A model generated the notes under the pieces. It worked only from the letters and a program-made list of their open reading frames with translations. It searched no databases and was not told the DNA's origin. The position numbers and the translations under genes were made by a program. Below are positions 24,916 through 34,943 of a stretch of 64,000 nt of DNA, piece by piece. Origin of the DNA: Haladaptatus sp. QDMS2 (GTDB lineage: Archaea > Halobacteriota > Halobacteria > Halobacteriales > Halococcaceae); NCBI RefSeq assembly GCF_029338295.1, contig NZ_CP119791.1:2232001-2296000 (forward strand), in the 5' to 3' direction. Position 1 is the stretch's first letter; each line of letters starts with the position of its first letter.

Positions 24916-27054
24916 ATGGGTAACACTTCGGCACCCGGGACCGATGCGGAGTCGTTCGGCCCCGAGGGGAACGCCAGTCACGGAGCGCACGGGCACAACG
25001 TGGTCGAGCGAGACGGACGGCCTGCCGGCCACGGAGGGCACGCAGGACCGGCCATGCACACTGCCCAGCGTGCCCACACAGACCACACCGGTCACGAGGC
25101 GATGTTCCGCCGCCGATTCCTCGTGTCACTCGTCCTCTCGGTTCCGGTCGTCTTCTGGAGCGAGTTCATCCAGGATACCCTCGGGTACGCGGCGCCAGTG
25201 TTTCTGGGCAGTTCGCTGATAACGCCGGTCCTTTCGGTCGTCGTCTTCGCCTACGGTGGCGTTCCCTTCCTGCGGATGGCCCGGACCGAGGTCGATAATC
25301 GCGAACCGGGGATGATGCTACTCATCTCGCTCGCGATTACGGTCGCGTTCGGTTACTCGATTGTGAGTCTGGTCCTGCCCGGAACCACGCCCTTTTTCTG
25401 GGAACTCGTCACCCTCATCGACATCATGTTGCTCGGTCATTGGCTCGAAATGCGTTCGGTGCGACAGGCCTCGGGCGCGCTCGACGAACTGGCGAAACTC
25501 CTGCCCGATACCGCAGAGCGCGTCACCGCGAACGGTGGGACGGAGGAAGTCCCCGTCGCGACGCTGACAGAAGGCGACGTTGTCCTCGTCAGACCGGGCG
25601 CAAGCATCCCCGCTGACGGGATGGTGGTCGAAGGGGCTTCGTCCGTAGACGAGTCGATGATTACAGGCGAATCGAAACCGGTGGATAAGGAGGCCGAAAG
25701 CGACGTCGTTGCGGGAACCGTCAATCAGGACGGCAGCCTTCGCGTTCGAGTGACGAAGACGGGCGACGACACGGCCCTTGCAGGCATTATGCGCCTCGTC
25801 GACGAAGCCCAACGCTCTACGTCCCAGACACAACTGCTCGCAGACCGGGCGGCGGGGTGGCTGTTTTACATCGCTCTCGCTGTGGCGGCGTTCACCGCCG
25901 TCGCGTGGGTGCTTGCGACTGGATTCTCCATCGACGTGTTAGAGCGGGTAGTGACGGTGCTTGTCATCGCCTGTCCTCACGCCCTCGGCCTCGCCGTGCC
26001 GCTCGTCGTCGCGATCAATACCTCGACCGCCGCCCGAAACGGGATTCTCGTTCGCAATCGCAAGGCGATGGAGGAAGCGCGGAATCTGGATGTCGTGGTC
26101 TTCGACAAGACGGGAACGCTGACGAAGGGTCAACAGGGAGTGGTCGGCGTCAAAACCGAATCGGGGTGGGACGAAACGCGGGCGCTCACTGTTGGGGCGG
26201 GCGTCGAGGGCGACTCAGAACACATGATCGCTCGGGCGATTCGAGCGGCGGCGACCGACCGCGGACTGGTCGGCGTCACCGTCTCCGACTTCGAGAACCT
26301 CCGTGGGCTCGGCGTCCGCGCCACCGTAGACGGGGCAGTCGTCCACCTCGGTGGCCCGAACCTCCTGACACACCTTGGCATCGAACCGTCGGGTTCCATC
26401 CGCGCGTTCGCCGCGGAGGCCGGGGAAAACGCCCAGACCGTCGTCTATCTCGTCGAGAACGAAACGGCTATCGTCGCCGCCTTCGCGCTCGCTGACGTCG
26501 TTCGCGAAGAGAGCAGACGGGCCGTCGATGCCCTCCACGCGATGGACATCGAGGTCGCCATGTTGACCGGCGACAGCGAGGACGTGGCGCGCGCGGTCGC
26601 CACAGACCTCGGCATCGACCAGTATTTTGCGGAGGTACTCCCCGACGAGAAAGACGCAAAAATCGGCCAGTTACAGGCGGCGGGCAAACGCGTCGCGATG
26701 GTCGGCGACGGCGTCAACGACGCACCGGCCCTTGCCCGTGCCGACGTCGGCATCGCCATCGGCTCCGGCACGGACGTGGCAATCGAGTCCGGCGACATCG
26801 TCCTCGTCGAGAACGACCCGGTCGACGTGGTGCGACTCGTCGAGCTCTCGCGTGCGAGTTACCGCAAGATGCAGGAGAACCTCGTCTGGGCGACGGGTTA
26901 CAACGTCGTTGCACTCCCGCTCGCGGCGGGCGTGCTCGCTCCGATTGGAATCTTGCTCTCACCCGCCATCGGCGCGGTGTTCATGTCCGTCTCGACGATT
27001 ATCGTGGCCGTCAACGCTCGCCGGCTCCGTGGGGTCGCGTTGACCCCGTCGTGA
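24916..27054 (+). CDS. copB: CopB-type copper-translocating P1B ATPase
   Basis: P-type ATPase of subgroup P1B-3, which exports copper (or silver). The membrane metal site is CPH (residues 353-355, [13 protein letters not shown]) rather than CPC. The phosphorylated aspartate is D397 in [10 protein letters not shown], the actuator motif is ITGES, and the hinge is [21 protein letters not shown]. Instead of a heavy-metal-associated domain it has a histidine-rich N-tail of about 60 residues ([22 protein letters not shown]). It lies divergent to the SHOCT gene, and its last 44 bp overlap the end of the convergent BASS transporter gene. Confidence 0.95.
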   Translation: MGNTSAPGTDAESFGPEGNASHGAHGHNVVERDGRPAGHGGHAGPAMHTAQRAHTDHTGHEAMFRRRFLVSLVLSVPVVFWSEFIQDTLGYAAPVFLGSSLITPVLSVVVFAYGGVPFLRMARTEVDNREPGMMLLISLAITVAFGYSIVSLVLPGTTPFFWELVTLIDIMLLGHWLEMRSVRQASGALDELAKLLPDTAERVTANGGTEEVPVATLTEGDVVLVRPGASIPADGMVVEGASSVDESMITGESKPVDKEAESDVVAGTVNQDGSLRVRVTKTGDDTALAGIMRLVDEAQRSTSQTQLLADRAAGWLFYIALAVAAFTAVAWVLATGFSIDVLERVVTVLVIACPHALGLAVPLVVAINTSTAARNGILVRNRKAMEEARNLDVVVFDKTGTLTKGQQGVVGVKTESGWDETRALTVGAGVEGDSEHMIARAIRAAATDRGLVGVTVSDFENLRGLGVRATVDGAVVHLGGPNLLTHLGIEPSGSIRAFAAEAGENAQTVVYLVENETAIVAAFALADVVREESRRAVDALHAMDIEVAMLTGDSEDVARAVATDLGIDQYFAEVLPDEKDAKIGQLQAAGKRVAMVGDGVNDAPALARADVGIAIGSGTDVAIESGDIVLVENDPVDVVRLVELSRASYRKMQENLVWATGYNVVALPLAAGVLAPIGILLSPAIGAVFMSVSTIIVAVNARRLRGVALTPS

Positions 27055-28006
27055 CCGACTCTTCACGCGAGAAGTAACTCGCAAGCGCCGGCCCAGTGAC
27101 GTTGTGCCAGACGCTGAACAGCGCCGGGACGAGCGCCGCCGTCGGGCTGAAGAAGGCGGTGGCGAGCGCGACGGCGAGGCCGCTGTTCTGGAGGCCCACT
27201 TCGAAGGTGGTCGTCCGAACCCGGTCTTCAGCCATCCCCGAGAGTCTGCCAACGCCGTACCCTGCGCTGAGACCGATGGCGTTGTGGGCGACGACGGCGA
27301 CGAGCACCGCCGCGCCCGCGGTGAGGATGTTTTCGACGTTCAGGCCGACCACGGCCGCGACGATGGCGACGATGGTGGCGACGCTCACGAGCGGGAACAC
27401 GTCGAGGCCGACCTCGGCGGCGGCCGGCGCGTACTCGTCTAGAAGGAAGCGAACCCAGAACCCGACGACGACGGGGATGAACACGATTTGGACGATGCTC
27501 ACGAAGAGGTCCATGAACGTGACGTTCAGCGTCTCGCCTGCGAGGAAGACGACCCATGCGGGCATGACGATGGGTGCGGCGAGCGTCGTCACCGTCGTGA
27601 TGGCGACCGAGAGCGCGACGTCGCCCTTTCCGAGATAGGCCATCACGTTCGAGGCCGTGCCGCCGGGGGCCGCGCCGACGAGGATGACGCCGATGGCGAG
27701 TTCCGTGGGCAACTGGAGGGCGATGGTCAGGCCATAGGCGGCGAGTGGCATCACAATCCACTGGGCGACTGCGCCGATGGCGACGTCACGCGGTTCTGCG
27801 GCAAGCCGGCGGAAGTCGGCGGGACGAAGCGTGAGACCCATTCCGAGCATGATGAGGCCGAGACCCGGGGAGATGAGGCCGCGCTCTGCAATCCACGTGA
27901 ACAGGCCCGGTTCGAGGAGTGCAATTGCCGAAAACAGGAGCACCCAGACGACGAAGTATCGGCTCGCGAGGTCGCTTACCCGGCGAACCGCGCCGAGGGC
28001 GCTCAT
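27011..28006 (-). CDS. Bile acid:sodium symporter family (BASS) transporter
   Basis: Sodium-coupled transporter of the SBF/BASS family, 331 residues with about nine to ten helices. Recognisable segments are [62 protein letters not shown] and [17 protein letters not shown]. It could carry pantoate, pyruvate, a bile-acid-like organic anion or another organic acid; substrate cannot be assigned. The C-terminus overlaps the end of copB on the opposite strand by 44 bp. A TTGATATAC element near 28055-28063 suggests a short leader. Confidence 0.9.
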   Translation of the reverse strand: MSALGAVRRVSDLASRYFVVWVLLFSAIALLEPGLFTWIAERGLISPGLGLIMLGMGLTLRPADFRRLAAEPRDVAIGAVAQWIVMPLAAYGLTIALQLPTELAIGVILVGAAPGGTASNVMAYLGKGDVALSVAITTVTTLAAPIVMPAWVVFLAGETLNVTFMDLFVSIVQIVFIPVVVGFWVRFLLDEYAPAAAEVGLDVFPLVSVATIVAIVAAVVGLNVENILTAGAAVLVAVVAHNAIGLSAGYGVGRLSGMAEDRVRTTTFEVGLQNSGLAVALATAFFSPTAALVPALFSVWHNVTGPALASYFSREESVTTGSTRPHGAGER

Positions 28007-28142
28007 CGTGACTCGCTCCGGCGTGCCCGAGTAATGTCATGTTCTGTCATGCGCGTATATCAATCGAATCGACAGGTTATGTGTATCGGTTTCGGCAACG
28101 CCATCAGCACGGCTTTTACCCGACACACCCACACTTTTGCGT

Positions 28143-29153
28143 ATGACCGACCTCGGCAAGGTGGACCGCGCCTTCTTCGACGCCCTCATTTACCCGCATC
28201 TGGGGGCAGCCCGCGACGACGTGACTCTCGGCCCGAAACACGGCGTCGATTTCGGCGTGCTCGACGTGGGCGGAGAGGCACTCGTCGTCGCCACCGACCC
28301 CATCTCGATTCTTCCGCAGCTCGGCTTCGAACAGGCCGCTCGCTTCGCCCTCCACATCGTTCTCGCGGACGTGGCCGTGTCCGGAATCGCCCCCTCGCAT
28401 CTCGCCATCTCGTTTTCCCTGCCGCCGGAGATTACCGACGAGCAGTTCGCGACCATCTGGGAGACCATCGACGCCGAGTGTCGCGAACTCGGCATCAGCA
28501 TCGTCACCGGCCACACCGCCCGGTACTCGGGCATCGAGTACCCGTGGGTGGGCGCGGCGACCGTGTTCGGCGTCGGCGACCACACAGACCTCGTCCGGCC
28601 CGACGGAGCGAACCCGGGCGACAACCTCCTCGTCACGAAAGGTCCGGCCGCCGAAGCGGTTGGCCTGCTCACCAGCCTGTTCGGCGACCAGATGAACCTG
28701 GACGACGAGACACTCGAACAGGCGCGAGCACGCCTCGAAGACACGAGCGTCGTTCGGGACGCGCTCGTCGCCGGAGCGGCGGGCGGCGTCACCGCGATGC
28801 ACGACGCCACCGAAGGTGGGATTCACGGTGGTCTCGTGGAACTGGCCCGCGGAGCAGGGGTGCGCATCGACTTCGACCCCGACGCGGTGCCGATGCTCCC
28901 TGGCGTGGCAGAAACCTGCGCGTATCTGGACATGGACCCGTGGGCCTCGACGAGTTGTGGGACGCTCCTCCTGACCGTCGAACCCGGAGCCGTGGCCCGC
29001 GTCGTCGCCGCCCTCGAAGCCGAAGACATCCTCGTCGCGGAGGCCGGAACGGTCACCGAAGGCGAGGGCGTGTACGCAGCCGGCGAGCGTATCGAGCATC
29101 CCGACGTGGACCCGTCGTGGGCCGTCTACGCGAAATACGCCGAAGACCGCTAA
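28143..29153 (+). CDS. AIR-synthase-related protein 1 (PurM/HypE/ThiL superfamily)
   Basis: Member of the AIR-synthase fold that includes PurM, SelD, HypE and ThiL, enzymes that use ATP to activate an oxygen or sulfur atom. Visible elements are GVDFGVLDVGGEALVVATDPIS, VLADVAVSGIAPSHL, SIVTGHTARY, GDNLLVTKGPAAEAVGLL and TAMHDATEGGIHGGLVELA. It lacks the C-terminal PRxC motif needed by HypE, so a hydrogenase role is unlikely. ATG 28143 is preceded by TTTTAC at about -28. A related gene follows at 29203, then thiDN, which suggests a link to cofactor synthesis. Confidence 0.85.
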   Translation: MTDLGKVDRAFFDALIYPHLGAARDDVTLGPKHGVDFGVLDVGGEALVVATDPISILPQLGFEQAARFALHIVLADVAVSGIAPSHLAISFSLPPEITDEQFATIWETIDAECRELGISIVTGHTARYSGIEYPWVGAATVFGVGDHTDLVRPDGANPGDNLLVTKGPAAEAVGLLTSLFGDQMNLDDETLEQARARLEDTSVVRDALVAGAAGGVTAMHDATEGGIHGGLVELARGAGVRIDFDPDAVPMLPGVAETCAYLDMDPWASTSCGTLLLTVEPGAVARVVAALEAEDILVAEAGTVTEGEGVYAAGERIEHPDVDPSWAVYAKYAEDR

Positions 29154-29202
29154 CGTCGCCGACACCACTACCAACTAATAGCACCCAGTTGTAATTCGAG
29201 GT

Positions 29203-30231
29203 ATGGCAGAACTGGGTAAAGTAGACCGGGAGTTCTTCGAGGAGTACATCTATCCGAATCTGGGCGCCACCCGCGACGACGAGACGCTGTCGCCCCAACA
29301 CGGCGTCGACTTCGGCGTCATCGACGTCGGCGGGAAGGCGGTCGCCCTCGCGACTGACCCCGTGTTCCTCATGCCGTCGCTCGGCTTCGAACGCGCGGCG
29401 TGGTTCGCATTCCACATCCTGATGAGCGACGTGGCCGTCTCGGGGATGACCCCGACGCACCTCTCCATCGACTTCAACCTCCCGTCGGAGATTACCGACG
29501 AGCAGTTCGCGACGGTCTGGGAGACGTTCGACGCGGAGGCCAAGGAACTCGGCGTGAGCGTCGTGACCGGGCACACTGCGCGCTACGCCGGATGCAACTA
29601 CCCGATGGTCGGCGGCGCGACCGCCATCGCCGTCGGTGAGTACGACGACCTCGTCCGGCCGGACGGCGCGCAGGTCGGTGACAAAGTCATCGTCACGAAA
29701 GGCCCAGCCGTCGAAGCGACCGGCCTGCTCTCGATTCAATTCGAGTCGCTCATGGTCGACGAGCTGGACGCAGACACAATCGAGGCCGCCAAAGACCGCT
29801 TCTACGACATGAGTCCGGTCCAGGATGCTCTCGTCGCCGCGGCCGCCGGGCCTGTCACCGCGATGCACGATGCAACCGAGTGTGGCATCTTCGGCGGCCT
29901 CTACGAAATCGCCCGTGCCGCCGGCGTCGGCATCGAGATGGAGACCGACGCCGTGCCCATCCTGCCGGGCGTCCGTGAGACCTGCGACTTCTTCGACATC
30001 GAACTGTGGCACTCCATCAGCGAGGGGACGCTGCTCGCAACAGTCCAGCCAGAGGGCGTAGACGACGTGCTCGCCGCGCTCGACGCCGAGGGGATTCCAG
30101 CCGCGGAAGTCGGCGAAGTGGTCGCAGACTCCGGCCTCGTCGTCGACGGCGAACCGACCGACCACCCCGGCGTGGACCCGTTCTGGGGCGCGTTCGAGGA
30201 GTACATGGGCAAACTGCAGGAGGCAGAATGA
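29203..30231 (+). CDS. AIR-synthase-related protein 2 (tandem paralog)
   Basis: Same family and layout as the upstream protein: GVDFGVIDVGGKAVALATDPVFL, LMSDVAVSGMTPTHLS, VTGHTARYAGCNYP, GDKVIVTKGPAVEATGLL and TAMHDATECGIFGGLYEIA. It has a cysteine where its twin has glycine (ATECGI). No PRxC tail is present. It has its own TATA-like CTAATAG near 29175-29181. The start of the ThiD-ThiN gene overlaps its stop by 4 bases, so the two are co-translated. The repeated fold may form a heterodimer, as PurM-fold proteins are dimeric. Confidence 0.85.
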   Translation: MAELGKVDREFFEEYIYPNLGATRDDETLSPQHGVDFGVIDVGGKAVALATDPVFLMPSLGFERAAWFAFHILMSDVAVSGMTPTHLSIDFNLPSEITDEQFATVWETFDAEAKELGVSVVTGHTARYAGCNYPMVGGATAIAVGEYDDLVRPDGAQVGDKVIVTKGPAVEATGLLSIQFESLMVDELDADTIEAAKDRFYDMSPVQDALVAAAAGPVTAMHDATECGIFGGLYEIARAAGVGIEMETDAVPILPGVRETCDFFDIELWHSISEGTLLATVQPEGVDDVLAALDAEGIPAAEVGEVVADSGLVVDGEPTDHPGVDPFWGAFEEYMGKLQEAE

Positions 30232-31586
30232 CCCGGCGAGCTTCCCCCGTCTCGCCACCCGTGTGCCTGACCATCGCGGGGAGCGATTCGGGCGGCGGGG
30301 CAGGGATTCAAGCGGACATCAAAACCATGGAAGCCCACGGCGCATTCGCCACGAGCGTCGTGACGAGCGTAACCGCCCAGAACACACAGGGGGTGACAAG
30401 TTCGTACACCCTCCCCGTCGCAGAAATCGAAGCGCAGTACGACGCCGTCGTTTCGGACTTCGACGTGCGCGTGGTAAAGACGGGAATGCTCGGGACCGCC
30501 GAGGTCGTCGAAGCCGTGGCCGACCGACTGGCCGACTTCGACGCCCCACTCGTCGTGGACCCCGTAATGGTCGCCACCTCTGGGGACCGGCTGCTCGAAT
30601 CTGCGGCGGAGTCGGCCTACGAGCAATTGGTCGCACAGGCGACGCTCGTCACGCCAAACGCGGACGAGGCGACGGTCCTCACCGGCGTCGAAATCGAGAC
30701 AGCAGCAGACGCAATCGAGGCAGGCGAGCGACTGGTCGAGATGGGCGCGGACGCCGCGCTCGTGAAAGGCGGCCACCTCTCGGGAGCCACCGTCGTTGAC
30801 GTGCTCGTGGCAGACGAAGTGACGAGATTCACCCACCCGCGCGTCGAGACGGACGCGACCCACGGTTCGGGGTGCACGCTGTCAAGCGCCATCGCCACCA
30901 GACTCGCCCACGGCGACCCGCTCACCGACGCCGTCGGGGCGGGCGTCTCCTTCATGACGCGAGCGGTGCGGTATCCACTCGATGTTGGGGAGGGTCCGGG
31001 CGCGGTCCACCACCTCGTCGACCTGCGAAACCGCGCCGCCCGCGAGGAGACGGCGGAGGCCGTGGAGGGGATTGTCGAGCAGTTCGTCGCCCGCGACGTG
31101 AGCGCGCTGGTCCCCGAAATCGGCATGAACGTCGTCGGCGCGACGCCCTTCGCGGAGGCCGTCTCCGAGACGGCGGCAGTCGAAGGACGCATCACTCGCA
31201 CGCTCTCGGGCGTGAAACCGAATCGGGGCGTGCGCTTCGGCGCGTCGAGCCACGTCGCCCGGTTCCTGCTTGGCGCGCGGGAAAGCGTCCCGAACCTCAG
31301 ATTCGCGGTCAACTGTCGGTTCGACGACGAGGTGGAAGCCGCACTTTCGGAACTGGAGTGGCCGCTCGCGGAGTTCGACCGGAGCGTCGAACCCGAGGAC
31401 GTGAAAGCACGAGAGGGCAACACGATGGGGTGGGGCGCACGCCGGGCCTTTGGCGGTGCGGGCGAGACCCCGGTAGCGGTCATCGACCGCGGCGAAGTCG
31501 GCAAGGAGCCAATCGTGAAACTGGTTGCAGAAGACGCGGAGACGCTTGCAGAGAGGGCGTTCGAGTTACTGGGTGCGCTCGATTAG
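30228..31586 (+). CDS. thiDN: ThiD-ThiN fusion: HMP(-P) kinase and thiamine-phosphate synthase
   Basis: Bifunctional thiamine enzyme. Residues about 10-265 are ThiD, which phosphorylates hydroxymethylpyrimidine: AGSDSGGGAGIQADIKTM, DPVMVATSGDRLL, and ATHGSGCTLSSAIATRLAHG. The C-terminal part, from about 290, is ThiN, the archaeal thiamine-phosphate synthase: VPEIGMNVVGATPFAE, GVRFGASSHVARFLL and VIDRGEVGKEPIVKLV. ATG 30228 overlaps the AIR-synthase-related stop by 4 bases; the longer upstream frame is the shadow of that gene. It overlaps the convergent phosphatase-like gene by 4 bases. Confidence 0.94.
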   Translation: MTRRASPVSPPVCLTIAGSDSGGGAGIQADIKTMEAHGAFATSVVTSVTAQNTQGVTSSYTLPVAEIEAQYDAVVSDFDVRVVKTGMLGTAEVVEAVADRLADFDAPLVVDPVMVATSGDRLLESAAESAYEQLVAQATLVTPNADEATVLTGVEIETAADAIEAGERLVEMGADAALVKGGHLSGATVVDVLVADEVTRFTHPRVETDATHGSGCTLSSAIATRLAHGDPLTDAVGAGVSFMTRAVRYPLDVGEGPGAVHHLVDLRNRAAREETAEAVEGIVEQFVARDVSALVPEIGMNVVGATPFAEAVSETAAVEGRITRTLSGVKPNRGVRFGASSHVARFLLGARESVPNLRFAVNCRFDDEVEAALSELEWPLAEFDRSVEPEDVKAREGNTMGWGARRAFGGAGETPVAVIDRGEVGKEPIVKLVAEDAETLAERAFELLGALD

Positions 31587-32005
31587 GCGAGTTCGTCGAA
31601 CAGCGCCACGACGCGCCGCTCGATCTCGTCGCGAATCTCGCGGACTTCCTCTGGCGATTTTCCGTGCGGGTCATCTAGGTCCCAGTCGCGACTCTCGCCG
31701 CCCCAGCCGAAGGGGCAGACGTCGTTCGCGTCACAGCCCATCGTGATGACGTAGTCGTACTCGGCCAGGTCGTCGGGCGTGACTTCGTGGGGGTCCCGAC
31801 CCGTGATGTCGATGCCGAGTTCGGCCATCGACTCGGCGACGTTCTCGTGGACGCGCTCTGCGGGGTTCGTGCCGCCGGTGAGCAGGTCGATATGGTCGGC
31901 GTTGCGGCGGCCGCGTTCGCGTTCGGCGAAGGCCATGGCCATCTGGCTGCGCCCGGCGTTCTGGACGCAGACGAAGGCGATTCGGGTGGAGTCGGTGGCG
32001 GTCAT
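31583..32005 (-). CDS. LMW tyrosine phosphatase/arsenate reductase-like protein
   Basis: Low-molecular-weight phosphatase fold, 140 residues. The P-loop is VCVQNAGRSQMA (C13-x5-R19), the general acid region is DWDLDDPHG, and there is a further cysteine pair region TMGCDANDVCPFGW that resembles the redox cysteines of ArsC of the thioredoxin-linked class. It is therefore closer to arsenate reductase than to a plain phosphatase. ATG 32005 is used; upstream codons read like non-coding sequence. No other ars gene is adjacent, though the YHS permease and a BASS-type carrier lie about 4-8 kb away. Confidence 0.86.
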   Translation of the reverse strand: MTATDSTRIAFVCVQNAGRSQMAMAFAERERGRRNADHIDLLTGGTNPAERVHENVAESMAELGIDITGRDPHEVTPDDLAEYDYVITMGCDANDVCPFGWGGESRDWDLDDPHGKSPEEVREIRDEIERRVVALFDELA

Positions 32006-32305
32006 TGGAAGTTGTGTAGGGACTGCTGGTTGATTATCGTGACTGAAAGCAGGAGGGTGACGTACGCAGCCCCGGTGGGTGACGGATGGTAGTTGGTATG
32101 ACAGCAACTGCCTCTGGATTGACTGGTTCGTGGGCTGTGTCTGATGCCTGTCTGACTCGTACGTCATCTGCACGTTTCGATAACGGGGCTAAATAACTCG
32201 CTATGAAACCTATAGAGTCGTACAGAGCCCGCAATACGACTCCCCGAAACGCGGTGTCCGGGCGAACCCACAGCGTTTTACACTCCCTCGCGGAGAGGTG
32301 AGAGT
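32006..32305. promoter_or_regulatory. 300-bp divergent intergenic region with inverted repeat
   Basis: Region between the arsenate-reductase-like gene (leftward) and the second mutS (rightward). It holds an inverted repeat with perfect 8-bp arms GAGTCGTA (32215-32222) and TACGACTC (32235-32242) around 12 bp, and a CGTTTTACAC TATA element near 32273-32282, followed by GAGGTGA (32294-32300) just before the mutS ATG at 32306. A 32-codon open frame at 32098-32196 exists but has no support. Nothing else is recognisable. Confidence 0.5.
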
Positions 32306-34933
32306 ATGACTGAGGCGACGGGCATCGTCGGCGAATTTCTCTCGCTCAAGGAGTCTACGGATGCCGATATTCTCGCGATGCAGTGTGGCGACTTCTACGA
32401 ATTCTTCGCGGACGACGCCGAACTCGTCGGCGAGGAACTCGACTTAAAAGTCTCACAGAAGTCCAGCCACGGTTCTTCGTATCCGATGGCCGGCGTCCCG
32501 CTCAAAGAACTGACCCCGTACCTCAAAGCCCTCGTCGAACGCGGCTATCGCGTGGCCGTCGCAGACCAGTACGACACCGAAGACGGCGGCCTCGCCCGCG
32601 AAATCGTCCGCGTCGTCACCCCCGGAACGCTCCTCGAAACCACCTCGGCTGACGCCCAGTACCTCGCCGCAGTGGTTCGCGGTGACGACGCCTACGGGCT
32701 GGCGTTCGCGGACGTGACCACGGGTCACTTCCACGCCACGGAAGTCGAAGATGCAGACGCCGCGCTGACCGAACTCTACCGCTTCGCGCCCGCCGAAATT
32801 CTCCCCGGTCCCGAGGTTCGGGGCGACGAGACGTTCCTCTCCGACCTGCGTTCGCGAACCGACGCTTCCCTCTCGTTGCACGCGGCAGACGCGTTCGCGC
32901 CGGGCCGCGCCCGCCACACCGTCGCCGCGCAGTTCGGCGACGAAGCACTCGCGAGCGTCGGCTTGGAAGAGGCAGAAGCCGCGATTCAGGCGGCCGGAGC
33001 GGTGCTCGCTTACGTCGACGAATCTGGCGTCGGCGTCCTCCAGTCGATGACGCGACTGCACCCCTACCGGGCCGACGACCACGTCGAACTCGACTCGACA
33101 ACCCAGCGCAACCTCGAACTCGCGGAGACGATGGGTCGGGGCGGCCAGTCGCTGTTCGAGACGCTGGACCACACCGTAACCAGTCCGGGCGGTCGCCTGC
33201 TCAAATCGTGGCTCCAGCGCCCGCGACGCTCGACGCAGGTCCTCGAAGTCCGCCAGCAGAGCGTCGCCGCGCTCGCCGAAACCGCTCTCGCGCGCGAAGA
33301 GATTCGAGACGTGCTCGGCGATGCCTACGACGTCGAACGCCTCGCAAGTCGCGCCGCGTCCGGGAGTGTTGGTGCGAGTCAACTGTTGCAGGTGCGGGAT
33401 ACGCTCGCGTTGCTCCCCGACCTCGCAGACGCAATCGACGCCGACCCGACGCTCTCCGACTCGCCACTGGCGAGCATCGTGGCGAACCCCGACCGCGAGG
33501 CCGCAGCGGGCCTCCACGACGCCCTCGACGACGCACTCGCAGACGACCCACCGGCGACGGTAACGCAGGGCGGCCTGTTCCGGTACGGCTACGACGACGA
33601 ACTCGACCGGCTCATCGAGCGCCACGACGACGCCTTAGACTGGATCGAGACGCTCGCCGGGCGGGAGAAGTCGAAGTACGGCATCTCTCACTTGCAGGTA
33701 GACCGCAACCGGACGGACGGCTACTACATTCAGGTCGGCAAGTCACAGGTCGAGAAGGTGCCAGACGCGTACCGCGAAATCAAGACGCTCAAGAACTCGA
33801 AACGGTACACGATTCCCGAGTTAGAGGAGAAAGAGCGCGACATCTTGCAGGTCGAAGAACAGCGCGGCGAACTGGAGTACGAACTGTTTCAGGACCTTCG
33901 CGCTGAAGTTGCCGCCGAGGCCGCCCTGTTGCAGGACGTGGGTCGCGCCCTCGCCGAGGTGGACGTGCTCGCGAGTTTCGCCGCCCACGCCGCGAAGCAT
34001 CGCTGGGTGCGCCCCGAACTTGCTGACCACGGGCCGGTGGACATCGAGGCGGGTCGCCACCCCGTCGTCGAACAGACCACGGAGTTCGTGCCAAACGACG
34101 CGATGTTGGACGACGAGCGGTCGTTCCTCATCGTCACCGGACCGAACATGAGCGGGAAATCCACCTACATGCGACAGGTGGCGCTCATCGTCCTACTGGC
34201 GCAGGTGGGGAGTTACGTACCCGCGAAAGCCGCCCGCATCGGTCTCGTCGATGCCATCTTCACCCGCGTCGGGGCGCTCGACGAACTCGCGCAAGGGCGT
34301 TCGACGTTCATGGTCGAGATGCAGGAGTTGGCCAATATTCTCCACTCCGCGTCCGAAAATTCGCTGGTCATCCTGGACGAAGTGGGTCGCGGAACTGCAA
34401 CCTACGACGGCATCTCCATCGCGTGGGCGGCCACGGAATACCTCGTGAACGAGATCTCGGCCAAGACGCTCTTTGCGACCCACTACCACGAACTCACGAG
34501 TCTCGCGGGTCGGCTTCCGGGCGTCCACAACGTCCACATGGGGGCGGACGAGCGCGACGGCGATGTGACCTTCCTCCGGACGATACGCGAGGGGGCCGCA
34601 GACCGCTCCTACGGGGTTCACGTCGCGGAACTGGCCGGCGTCCCGCGCCCCGTCGTGAGCAGGGCGGACGACGTGCTCTCCCGACTGCGGACGGACAGGG
34701 CCATCGACGTTCGCGGGAGTGCGAGCGGGACGAAACAGGTCGTCTTCGACCTCGGGTCGGGGCAGTTGCGCGAGTCCGACGACAACTCGGGGAGTGACGT
34801 GCCGGACCAGGAATCGCTCGACCCCGCCGCGAAAGCAGTGCTCGACGAACTGGGTGGAATCGACGTGAACTCGATTTCGCCGGTCGAACTGATGGCGAAG
34901 GTCCAGCAGTGGCAGGATTCACTCGAAAAATGA
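32306..34933 (+). CDS. mutS: DNA mismatch repair protein MutS (paralog B)
   Basis: Second MutS1-type mismatch-recognition ATPase, 875 residues. The Phe-x-Glu motif is intact in QCGDFYEFF (residues 30-32). Walker A is GPNMSGKST near residue 612, Walker B is [17 protein letters not shown], then FATHYHEL. The N-terminus TGIVGEFLSLKES is that of the haloarchaeal MutS1b type, which in Haloferax neighbours mutL; here mutL is 20 kb away. The C-terminus has the usual dimerisation region and ends in ELMAKVQQWQ. Both copies look functional, so they may form homo- or heterodimers. Confidence 0.96.
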   Translation: MTEATGIVGEFLSLKESTDADILAMQCGDFYEFFADDAELVGEELDLKVSQKSSHGSSYPMAGVPLKELTPYLKALVERGYRVAVADQYDTEDGGLAREIVRVVTPGTLLETTSADAQYLAAVVRGDDAYGLAFADVTTGHFHATEVEDADAALTELYRFAPAEILPGPEVRGDETFLSDLRSRTDASLSLHAADAFAPGRARHTVAAQFGDEALASVGLEEAEAAIQAAGAVLAYVDESGVGVLQSMTRLHPYRADDHVELDSTTQRNLELAETMGRGGQSLFETLDHTVTSPGGRLLKSWLQRPRRSTQVLEVRQQSVAALAETALAREEIRDVLGDAYDVERLASRAASGSVGASQLLQVRDTLALLPDLADAIDADPTLSDSPLASIVANPDREAAAGLHDALDDALADDPPATVTQGGLFRYGYDDELDRLIERHDDALDWIETLAGREKSKYGISHLQVDRNRTDGYYIQVGKSQVEKVPDAYREIKTLKNSKRYTIPELEEKERDILQVEEQRGELEYELFQDLRAEVAAEAALLQDVGRALAEVDVLASFAAHAAKHRWVRPELADHGPVDIEAGRHPVVEQTTEFVPNDAMLDDERSFLIVTGPNMSGKSTYMRQVALIVLLAQVGSYVPAKAARIGLVDAIFTRVGALDELAQGRSTFMVEMQELANILHSASENSLVILDEVGRGTATYDGISIAWAATEYLVNEISAKTLFATHYHELTSLAGRLPGVHNVHMGADERDGDVTFLRTIREGAADRSYGVHVAELAGVPRPVVSRADDVLSRLRTDRAIDVRGSASGTKQVVFDLGSGQLRESDDNSGSDVPDQESLDPAAKAVLDELGGIDVNSISPVELMAKVQQWQDSLEK

Positions 34934-34943
34934 ACAGCGGGAG

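Noticed and set aside
28003-28050. 15-codon open frame whose stop overlaps the BASS start
   Set aside because: The only TATA element lies about 10 bp before its ATG, so the transcript probably starts inside it; coding evidence is absent.
32098-32196. 32-codon open frame upstream of the second mutS
   Set aside because: No promoter, no codon bias and no recognisable protein feature.
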